Shown here in pieces: positions 42,938 through 50,700 of a DNA stretch of 64,000 nucleotides (positions are counted from its first letter, which is position 1; each line of letters opens with the position of its first letter). This DNA is from Thermoleophilum album. Its GTDB lineage: Bacteria > Actinomycetota > Thermoleophilia > Solirubrobacterales > Thermoleophilaceae. The stretch is taken from assembly GCF_028867705.1 (NCBI RefSeq), contig NZ_CP066171.1, positions 1,550,001 through 1,614,000 of the forward strand, given 5' to 3'. Under the pieces are notes generated by a model that was not told where the DNA came from, did not search any database, and worked only from the letters and a program-made list of their open reading frames with translations. The translations under genes and the position numbers were made by a program.

Positions 42938-43284
42938 TGGAGAACAATCATCAGCAATTGCCCGCGACCTCGGCCTCATCAAAGATTCTCGCGGCATTTT
43001 TGTCACTCCAAGCTTGCGCAACATACCCTCTGATTGTTGCTGCAGCTTCCGCGCGATGCGCAAGCGTCGCCCCTGGCGATAGGAGCGCGCTCTTCAACCT
43101 TAGCTGCCGACTCCTCTTCAGACAGGATCTCTGGGTGATCTTCGTACTCCTGCCGATACTCGTCACGCTCGCGGGGGCCCTCCTCACGATTCGAAAGCGA
43201 TCCGACCTCTTCGTCGAAAGAGCTTGTATCCTGGGAATGGTCGTGGGCATAGTGTTGCCGCTACCTCTCTACGTTGGCAAATGA
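42937..43284 (+). CDS. Small membrane protein B1
   Basis: A 115-residue protein with two or three helices (ILAAFLSLQACATYPLIVAA, LWVIFVLLPILVTLAGALLT, ILGMVVGIVLPLPLYV). The ATG overlaps the A1 stop (TAATG). It is clearly homologous to B3 at 45785-46132: both keep an Ala-Arg-Cys, a second Leu-Ser-Cys, and VTLAG followed by LTIR. The two cysteines lie in the loop between helices. Function unknown. Confidence 0.65.
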   Translation: MENNHQQLPATSASSKILAAFLSLQACATYPLIVAAASARCASVAPGDRSALFNLSCRLLFRQDLWVIFVLLPILVTLAGALLTIRKRSDLFVERACILGMVVGIVLPLPLYVGK

Positions 43285-43365
43285 AGGACGTCCTCATAAC
43301 TTCAATGCGAGTTTTGGCCTGGTCACGACCCGAGGTGGCCATTCGGGCAGACGGCGCCGATAAGA

Positions 43366-43692
43366 GTGCGCGGACAAGACGCACCGCCGTCCGCTACCAA
43401 AGTCGCTCACTCCTCCCACGCGTCCTACTATGGGCCTGACCGGATACCATCGGGGCTCCTAGACGAGCGCAAGTTCGACCACGGCGACGGGCGCGGCGGC
43501 ACCCTCGACGCAGCAGAACTCGTGCGGATCCAAGACCAACAACTGCCGCGCTGGATCCAATGGCCTGGACACTGGGGTGATTCGAAGGCGAGCTTGCCAA
43601 AGATCGAATCAGATAGCCCGCAAGGTCCCGCCTTCCAGGGTGTTAAGTGGAGCGCCCCCTCCAACTGGGCAGATGGCCTCGCCTCGTGCTGA
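43366..43692 (+). pseudogene. Displaced partial copy 2 of the Vps62-type C-terminus
   Basis: An open frame of 108 codons without signal peptide. From about 43398 it repeats the end of the large surface protein: SSHASYYGPDRIPSGLLDE, GRGGTLDAAELVRIQD and WPGHWGDS. DNA is nearly identical over about 174 bases (42199-42372 against 43411-43584). After that the last 35 residues diverge but keep the outline SPQGPAF ... NWADGLASC. It resembles an orphan tip that could recombine into the main gene, or a decaying duplicate. Its end overlaps gene A2 by 20 bases. Confidence 0.7.
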
Positions 43693-44017
43693 CACTAGTG
43701 ATGCCGGTGTCTCTTTGCGGCTGCTCTTTGTTGTTATCGTGTCCACCCTTATATGCGCTGTAGTCGTCTGGATCAACTTGGCCTTAACAGTCATTGGTTG
43801 CACAGCCGACACTGCCCCTTTGGCGTCGTGGTATCGCGTATGCATCGACTACCAACGAGGCGCCTATCTTGCTTCGGTACTCATCCCGTTTGGCACTCAA
43901 GTGGCTGCCGGTGCGCATGCCCTCCTTACGCGGCGTTTGATTCCAGTCATCGTCGGCCTTAGCTTGTCCCTGTCGCTAGTCGTTGTTGACCTTGTCGTGG
44001 TGCCCCTTTTCTACTGA
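43673..44017 (+). CDS. Small multi-pass membrane protein A2
   Basis: A 114-residue protein with three or four helices (LRLLFVVIVSTLICAVVVWI, YLASVLIPFGTQVAAGAHAL, PVIVGLSLSLSLVVVDLVVV). It shares the A1/A3 arrangement: a helix, a cysteine-containing loop, a Gly-Tyr-type helix start, an Arg-Arg turn and a final helix. ATG at 43673 lies inside the end of displaced copy 2. Function unknown. Confidence 0.65.
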   Translation: MASPRADTSDAGVSLRLLFVVIVSTLICAVVVWINLALTVIGCTADTAPLASWYRVCIDYQRGAYLASVLIPFGTQVAAGAHALLTRRLIPVIVGLSLSLSLVVVDLVVVPLFY

Positions 44018-44018
44018 T

Positions 44019-44423
44019 ATGGCAAGCGCCGAGTCTGAAAACACTACTGAAGTCCGTCGCAAGCGCCAAGAGCCTAGTGCAGTTCCACAACACGTAGCCG
44101 TGGCTGTGTTCGCCGTATTCGCCTCCTTGTTGTTCCATTTCCTGATCTTATCGGCGTACGGCGCGATTCTTGTCGGGGAGCACCCTAGTAGATCCATAGT
44201 TGATGCTGTCGAAGATAAACTGGGCATCTTTAGCCTTTTGATCCTCGGCCAAGCCTCGCTCGGGGAATTTGCGTTGCCAATCTTGGGTATCCCGCTTGGG
44301 ATTTCACTCTACGGCGCGTGGCTGACCCTTCGCGAGGTCCGCCTAGAGCCGGCCCTTATTGCCTTGGGCGTCAGCACATTAACCGCCAGCTTCGGGCCGA
44401 TCCTCGCATATCACGTTTTTTGA
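44019..44423 (+). CDS. Small membrane protein B2
   Basis: A 134-residue protein with a charged start (SENTTEVRRKRQEPSA) and three helices (VAVAVFAVFASLLFHFLILS, FALPILGIPLGISLYGAWLT, LIALGVSTLTASFGPILAYH). It begins one base after the A2 stop, in the same position as B1 and B3, but resembles them only weakly (a Leu-Pro-Ile-Leu stretch and Gly-Ala-x-Leu-Thr). Function unknown. Confidence 0.6.
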   Translation: MASAESENTTEVRRKRQEPSAVPQHVAVAVFAVFASLLFHFLILSAYGAILVGEHPSRSIVDAVEDKLGIFSLLILGQASLGEFALPILGIPLGISLYGAWLTLREVRLEPALIALGVSTLTASFGPILAYHVF

Positions 44424-44979
44424 TGATGGAACTATGGTGTCACTTGAAGCCGCGTGGGCGGCTATTTTCGGTCTCGCTACCTCGCCGACATGCCCCCCAG
44501 CAGGCTCTCCACACTCTCGTGGGCTGCCCAACACCGGATGAATATCTCGCGTGGGACAACAATCTCTTCTCCCGAGTGCCCGCCATACAGCAGGCCACCC
44601 GCGGCGAGCGCGGGAAAACAACCCTCAGTGCCAGCAGAGGCTGCTACGTCGCTCTCCCAGCAACACACTGCCTCTCCCTTACCGACTTCTCGCCGCCCTG
44701 TGCGGGGCCGAGGGAGCATGACCCTTGAAACCTCGCGCGCCATGGAGGCATCGCGTTGCTCGAGCGTCGTGCAGTTCTGCCGGGCGACAGTACGCTAAAG
44801 ACAGGTCCGGCGGACGGGCGTGCCCTTCGGTGGGGAGCCGTTGGACAGGAACCCTGCGCAGCTCCCTCGTTAAACTGCTTCCACGTCATACCGGTAGTGC
44901 ATTTAGGCGGTCCCGCTTGGGCGGCTGACAGAGCGTCTAGATCGATCTCGACCCAAGCTAGATCGATCACCCAAAAGTC
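44424..44979. other. Gene-free stretch inside the low-GC locus
   Basis: About 556 bases with no convincing coding frame. It ends in two direct copies of CTAGATCGATC at 44937-44947 and 44958-44968, directly before displaced copy 3. It may be the scar of a rearrangement or degraded coding sequence. Confidence 0.4.
44937..44968. repeat. 11-bp direct repeat at the edge of displaced copy 3
   Basis: CTAGATCGATC occurs twice with a period of 21 bases, just before the point (44980) where identity to the main surface gene begins. The second copy supplies the in-frame TAG that closes the frame upstream of copy 3. Confidence 0.7.
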
Positions 44980-45375
44980 CGCCCAATCGAAACTGCATAC
45001 GCCCAACACGAGACGGGCCAACGCTGCCCCTGGTCCTCTGTGGAGAAGATCGGCGACCGACCCGTCGTCTACGTTGCCGAATCCTCCCACGCGTCCTACT
45101 ATGGGCCTGACCGGATACCCAGCATTCCCGACCTGCGCTCCGCCGACCACGCCGACGGGCGCGGCGGCACCCTCGACGCAGCACAACTCGTGCGGATCCA
45201 AGACGAACAACTGCCGCGCTGGATCCAATGGCCTGGACACTGGGGTGATTCGCACGGCGTGGCCAACCCTGGAACAGGAGAGCGCCTGTTCGAAAGCCCG
45301 CGAGGACCACTCTTCCAAACAGATGACAAATGGCACGACCCGACCGCCTGGGCTAACGGCCTTGGCACGTGTTAA
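44980..45375 (+). pseudogene. Displaced partial copy 3 of the Vps62-type C-terminus
   Basis: Identity to the main gene runs from 44980 (matching 42097) to about 45365, covering YAQHETGQRCPWSS, RPVVYVAESSHASYYG and the full end of the domain to ANGLGTC. A short internal block (45121-45150) differs: IPSIPDLRSADH against IPSGLLDERKFDR. The frame is closed by TAG just upstream, so the only possible start is GTG 45040, giving 111 residues without signal. It overlaps gene A3 by about 50 bases in the same way as the main gene overlaps A1. Confidence 0.75.
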
Positions 45376-45700
45376 AAAGCGCCGCCCGATCCTTGTTCTA
45401 CTCGGCAGCATTTTGGCGACAGTGATCACTACTGTGCTCGCTGTCTTAGAGGTACTGTGGATCCTACTACTCTGCACTCTAGGCGAGGGCTCCGCGCCAC
45501 CACCTTCAGAGGATCCGTGTGCTTCGTTCGCGTTATACGGGGGCTACCTTGCCCTCGCATTGGTGCCGGTAGCGGGCACCACGGCTGGCGGATGGGTCGC
45601 AATCCGGCGCAACCGCATCCTTCCAGTCCTCATCGGCTTCGCTGTCTCCCTCGGCGCGCTTTCGATTCTCCCGCTACTCAGCATCCTCCGCAGTGGCTAA
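45323..45700 (+). CDS. Small multi-pass membrane protein A3
   Basis: A 125-residue homologue of A1. Its start (MTNGTTRPPGLTAL) is the same as that of A1 because it is encoded in the duplicated tip DNA. Helices are ILVLLGSILATVITTVLAVL, GGYLALALVPVAGTTAGGWV and PVLIGFAVSLGALSILPLLS; a cysteine pair lies in the outer loop (LLLCTLGEG, EDPCASF). Beyond the overlap the DNA diverges from A1 while the protein outline is kept. Function unknown. Confidence 0.65.
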   Translation: MTNGTTRPPGLTALARVKKRRPILVLLGSILATVITTVLAVLEVLWILLLCTLGEGSAPPPSEDPCASFALYGGYLALALVPVAGTTAGGWVAIRRNRILPVLIGFAVSLGALSILPLLSILRSG

Positions 45701-45784
45701 CAACACAGCAGGTACACCCCGTCACATGTCTCCGCCGCCGCCGTCAGTGCAGCTCACTGAAGCTAGCTCAAGCTCTCTAACGAC

Positions 45785-46132
45785 ATGAACACTCACACAG
45801 GCTCGCTGGGAACCGAAAGGCTCTCCCCCGTTGCGATCAGTGCCTTCTTCGTTGCGCACTCCTGCGCTCTCGGCGTTGCCAACGTCTCAGCCGCTGCGGC
45901 CCGCTGCGAGACGCTGATCCCTGGCCCAAAGCGCAACATCGTTCACCTTTCGTGCAGCGTCCTTTTTGACCATTATCTCTGGGTGGGCCTACTGTGTCTT
46001 CCGCTAGTAGTCACCTTGGCAGGGTCGATCCTGACCATTCGGAACCGAGATTGTTGCTTCGTTGAAAAGGCCTTTACCCTCGGAATAGTGCTAGGCGTTA
46101 TCTTGCCACTGCCGCTGTCCGTGTTACAGTGA
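45785..46132 (+). CDS. Small membrane protein B3
   Basis: A 115-residue homologue of B1 of identical length, sharing AAARCETL-type and HLSC cysteines, LPLVVTLAGSILTIRNR and a closing helix LGIVLGVILPLPLSVL. It stands 84 bases after A3, whereas B1 and B2 abut their A genes. Function unknown. Confidence 0.65.
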   Translation: MNTHTGSLGTERLSPVAISAFFVAHSCALGVANVSAAAARCETLIPGPKRNIVHLSCSVLFDHYLWVGLLCLPLVVTLAGSILTIRNRDCCFVEKAFTLGIVLGVILPLPLSVLQ

Positions 46133-46326
46133 TGCAGTGCCTTAGTGACCCAATCTCCCAGCCTCCATCGCGCCTGATTTCGACGGCATGCTACGAACCA
46201 GCACTTCCGGCGGTCATACGGTCGGGAGGGTTGGCGGCGGGTCATCCGTCACAGCGCAAGCTCGCCTCGCGTCTAAGAGCGAGCACAAGCCGCCCCCACC
46301 GCTCTCCGAGATACCGTGAAAAAACT

Positions 46327-46355
46327 TTGATTCGAGGAACAACGGTCGGTACTGT
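46327..46355 (+). promoter_or_regulatory. Candidate promoter of the lipoprotein gene
   Basis: TTGATT at 46327-46332 and TACTGT at 46350-46355 with a 17-base spacer, in an A/T-rich patch at the right edge of the low-GC locus and about 50 bases upstream of the next gene. Confidence 0.4.
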
Positions 46356-46406
46356 TTTCCTACTCCCTTTTTGTACTGGCTAGTCGCCCCCTAGGGAGGA
46401 AACGTG

Positions 46407-47135
46407 ATGGAGCCTGCGCGGAGGAACAGGAACGGTGGTGGGTACAGGTCGACGGCGGCACGTCTGCCGCTCGCCTCACGGCACGCAGCAGTCGGTGGCG
46501 TGTTCCTGGCGACCGCACTGGCGGTTGTCGGCGTGGGTTGCGGTTCCGACAAGGAGCGCGCAGCAGCCGGCACCGCCAGCACCGAGAGCGCGGCGAGGCC
46601 CGCGAGCGCCGCGACCGGCCCACCCGTCGTCGCTGCCAACGCGAGCGAAGCCGCACAGCCGGCCGGGCAAACCGTCGAAACCGTCGCCCGCAACGGCCGC
46701 ACCGTGACGCTCAGCGACGGTACGGTCGTGACCCTGCCGCCCAAGCCGCGGCGCACCTCGATCCCGCCACAGCGCAGCTGCCGCAAGCGCACCTACCGCA
46801 CCTCGCGCGGTTGGCGCGCCATCTACTTCCCCCCGCGGCCCGGGATCGCTGCCGAACGAACCGACCGGCGCACCGTCACCGTCAGGTATCGCTTCTACCG
46901 CTTCGACCGGCGCTGCAAGCCGCACATCGTCGACCTCACGGTGCGCGACGCTGACGACGCGAGCTTCCCCGCCACAGACGAGCAGGTCGAGGTGCGCGCG
47001 CTGCGCGGCACCGTGCGCATCGCGCTGCCCGACCGTGTGCTCGGTGCCGACACCGTCGCCGTCCGGGCGTACACCCGCCGCGGCCTGCCCAGCGACAGCG
47101 GCATCGTCCGCATCCGCGACACGCGCAAGCGCTAG
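46407..47135 (+). CDS. Lipoprotein of unknown function
   Basis: A 242-residue lipoprotein: signal peptide HAAVGGVFLATALAVVGVGC with lipobox cysteine, an Ala/Ser/Thr-rich linker, then a basic domain with two cysteines (PQRSCRKRTYRTSRGW and FDRRCKPHIVDL) that probably pair, ending in beta strands. ATG at 46407 is preceded by GGGAGGA. GC is again typical of the chromosome, so the boundary of the acquired segment lies just before it. Family not recognised. Confidence 0.7.
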   Translation: MEPARRNRNGGGYRSTAARLPLASRHAAVGGVFLATALAVVGVGCGSDKERAAAGTASTESAARPASAATGPPVVAANASEAAQPAGQTVETVARNGRTVTLSDGTVVTLPPKPRRTSIPPQRSCRKRTYRTSRGWRAIYFPPRPGIAAERTDRRTVTVRYRFYRFDRRCKPHIVDLTVRDADDASFPATDEQVEVRALRGTVRIALPDRVLGADTVAVRAYTRRGLPSDSGIVRIRDTRKR

Positions 47136-47180
47136 CGGGGGCCGTCCCGCGGTAGCGAACGGCGCTGGCAGCGGGGCTAG

Positions 47181-47636
47181 TTAGTTGTCGACCCCGAGGC
47201 GGTCCCAGCAGTAGATGTCGAGCGCCTCACCGGTGAGCTCGAGCAGGCGTTCGCGTGAGAGTCGCGGCAACACCGATTCGAGAGCGGCGCGCTCGCTAGT
47301 GCCCGAGTCGAGCGCCTCCTCGCCACGGAAGACCGCCGCGATCCGCAGGGCCTCACGCCGGTGCTGACCCAAGCGCGGAAAGGCGCGCACCAAAAACTCC
47401 TTGTTCGCCACCGGCCGGCCAATGTCGAACCCGGCGTGCCACGCCGCGAGCATCGACAGGTCCTCGTCGTTGAGCTCGTCGAGAGCACGCGCATAGTGCT
47501 GCTCGAGCTCGTCATCGGGAATCTCGTCGACCCAGGCGCGGATGATCTCGTCGAGCAGCTGGCGGCGCGCCTCGCGCCCAACGCTCTCGGCGATCACCCG
47601 TATGGCGTCGCGCGGCTCGATGAAACAGAGGGGCAT
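47181..47636 (-). CDS. Helical acidic hypothetical protein
   Basis: A 151-residue cytoplasmic protein predicted to be almost all helical and acidic, with LDEIIRAWVDEIPDDELEQH and RALDELNDEDLSMLAAWHAG. I recognise no family or motif. ATG at 47636 is chosen because the sequence before it lacks coding character. It follows the AddB-AddA-like gene on the same strand after about 150 bases. Confidence 0.5.
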   Translation of the reverse strand: MPLCFIEPRDAIRVIAESVGREARRQLLDEIIRAWVDEIPDDELEQHYARALDELNDEDLSMLAAWHAGFDIGRPVANKEFLVRAFPRLGQHRREALRIAAVFRGEEALDSGTSERAALESVLPRLSRERLLELTGEALDIYCWDRLGVDN

Positions 47637-47785
47637 TTCGCGTCCTTGTTCGGTCGGTCGGCTTTCCCTGCGCTGCTCTCGCGCGCAAGATACGGAGCGC
47701 CCCCGACGGAAAAGTGGCCACGCCGAGAAGGTGCGGCTCGCAGGAGTCGGGCCGGGACGGGCAGCCACCACGCGGCCCGGGAGCG

Positions 47786-50700
47786 CTACGCGCGCAGCGC
47801 CCCCGTGAGCTCGCGCGGCCACTTGCAAAGCCCCGACCGCCCGGGGCAAGCGGCGCAGATCGCGAAGTGGGGATCCGCGGTCGGCTCGAAACGGCCCGCC
47901 GCGAGCCGCTCGGCGCGTTCCCGCAAGTCCGCCTCGAGCGAGTCGGCGTGGGCCGCGTCGAACACCTGCGTCACCGGGCTCTCGGGAGCCTCGAGAAACA
48001 CGTGCGCGACCTCGACGCGCCGCGCGCCTGCGCGTAGCGCCGCGAGCGCGTACACCCGCTGCTGGAGGTCGTAGTGCGACGCCGCGAAAAGCTCGCGCGG
48101 CGCACGCTCGGCGAGCGCATCCGTCTTGTAGTCGACCACGACCACGCCGCCGTCCCGCTCCTCGGCATAGACGTCGAAAACACCCGTGATCGGAACCGCC
48201 GGTCCCGCGGCGCCGTCGCCGAGCTCGCCTTGAGCGGACGACGCCCGGTCGCGCTCCACGGGTACGGCGACGACGAACGGCAGCTCGCTGCGCACCATGC
48301 GCGCGCGCGCCAGTCGCGCGGCGAGCGGGTTCCCGGGCGCGAAAAGACGCTCGAGCTGGCGGCGGATCGAGACCGCGTCGTCCGGCACCGCCTCGCCGCT
48401 ACCGAGCCCGGCCTTGACCAGCGCGGCTGCGATCTCCTCGACCGTCGGCAGCGAGTCGGGACGGCGCGCGTCGACCCGCTCGAGCAGCGCGTGCACGACA
48501 CGGCCCCTCAGCATGCCGGCACGCGGATCGCGACCGGTCGCACCCCCCGCGGGGACGGCGTCGTCGGGGTGCGGAGCGAGCCGCACGATCCGCTCGAGGT
48601 AGTAGCGGTAAGCGCAGCGCTCGAACTGCGAGAGCTGCGTGTAGCTCAGCCGGCGCCAAACCGGCGCCGCCAGCGCACCCGGCAGCGGGGCGCCGCGCGC
48701 TCCGGGCTGCGGAGCCGAGGTTGCGTGCGCCGTCGGACGGGCGGGCGGAGCGCTGGCTGCGACCGCGCGTGCGGGCGCGCTGCTGCTCGCGACCGCCCGT
48801 GCGGGCGGGGCGCCGCTCGCGCCAGAGCCGACCGGCGGCTCTTCCTCGCCCCGGCCCGCAGCGTGAACGTCGTCGCCCGAGCGCGCACCGTGCCCGTCCT
48901 CGCTTGCGCGCTCGTCCGGCGGCTGCGGGCGAAACTCGGTGACGGCGAGCAGGAAGCCGCCCGCCGCGTCGCTCGCGTCGGTGGCGCAGCCGGCTGGATG
49001 AGCGGCTGGGGGCCGCGCGCGCACTGCGAGCACGCGGCGCACCAGAGTGCCCGAGATCGTCGTCGCCCCGTTCGCCGCGAACGCGCGCTCCTCTTTGGCG
49101 GCGGCGCTCGCACCCTCCGCCTCTACCGCTCCCGCGCGCAAAGCGGGAAAGAGCCAAGTCGCCACCGTCTGGGCAGCGCGCTTGCGCGTCCGTGCGAGGA
49201 GCGACTGCGGGTGCGGCGGCTCGCTGCCGGCACCGGCGGAGTTCTTCCTACCGCTCTCCTTCCGCGCCTGCCCAGACCGCTCGCCCCCGGACGAGAAGCG
49301 CCCCGCCAACACCAGACGACGGCGGGCGCGCGTCATAGCGACATAGATCAGGCGCTCCGTCTCGGCCTGCTCGCGCGCGTCGATCTCGGCACCGAGCGCC
49401 TCCCACTCCGGGCTCCGTTTCGCGCCGGCTTTCGATCCCGGCGCACGCATCTCGCTCAGCGCCGGCACCTCCAGCACGAACGCCACCTGCGGGGTCACGC
49501 GCAGACGGAGGCGGCTCGAACCGGTGCGGTTCTTGTGGCGGTCGAGGTCGGCTACGACCACGTTGTCGAACTCGAGCCCTTTCGACTGGTGGATCGTCAA
49601 GATCCGCAACGAGTCGCTGCCCTCGCTCTCCAGCACCGCCTCGGGCTCGCGCAGGTCGCGGCTCACCTGCAGGTCGCGCAGCGAGTCGCAGAACCCGCGC
49701 AGATCGCGGCCCTCGACGCGCTCGTAAGCGCGCGCCAGGAGCGCGAGCTTGCGCACGTTGGCGACGCGCCGCTGGCCGTCGGGCAGCGACAGCAAGTAGG
49801 CGCCGTAGCCGGTGCGTTCGAGGCAGCGCTCGACGAGCTCGTCGAGCGACCGCTCGCCGAGCGCCGCACTCTCGCTCTCGACCATCTCGACGAAACGCGC
49901 GACCGCTACCCGACCGGCCTCGTCGCCCGGAAGCGCGCGGGCGGCTTCGACAAGCCGCAACCACATCGGGCCGCGCCGCCGCGCACGCGGCTCGCCGCTC
50001 CCGCCCGCGGGTTCCTGCGGATCGGTCCCGACGGTTACGGCCCGCACGAGCGTCGGCACCGGCACGGCGCCGATCGGCGAGAGCGCAGCCTCGACCAACG
50101 CCTCCTCGTCGTGCGGGTTGGCCAGCACCCGCAGCCAGGCGAGGGCGTCGCGCACCGGAAGCTGCGCGAAAAAGCCGCGCCCCGCGCCGTTGTAGACGGG
50201 TACGCCGCGGGCGGCGAGCGCGCGCTCGTAGACCGCCGCGTCGCTCCCCGCTCGCAGCAGCAGCGCCCAACCACCCCACCGCGGCGTGCTGCCTCCCACC
50301 CCCTCGCGGTCGTCCGTCGCAGCGTCGGCGTGAGCGAGCTCGACGATGCGCTCGGCGAGGAGCTCGGCCTCGAGCGCACGGGCTGTGGCCGCTGCCAGTT
50401 TCGAGCGCTTGCCGCCGCTTGTGCGCGACTCGGCGTCGTCGACGATCGCGACGATCTCCACCGCGGGCTCGCTGCGCTCGCCGCCTGGCGCGCCGCCGCT
50501 GCTGCGCGCCGACGCCGCCACCAGGTCGCGGTGGCGAGCGAGCCAGGGCGGCGCGCCGGCGTGCGCGGCAGCGTCGGCCTGGCCGCCGCTTGCGGCGGTG
50601 TCGGCACCCCCGGCAGGCGCAGCGGGCGCAGCGGTGTCGGCACGCTCCGCACTCGTGGCGGTCTCGGCACGGTCGCGCGCGCCGCCCTGCGTCTGCGCGC

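Noticed and set aside
44454-44798. Possible small gene in the gap before displaced copy 3
   Set aside because: The translation is Ser/Arg/Pro-rich with no hydrophobic pattern, no ribosome site and no similarity to A or B proteins.
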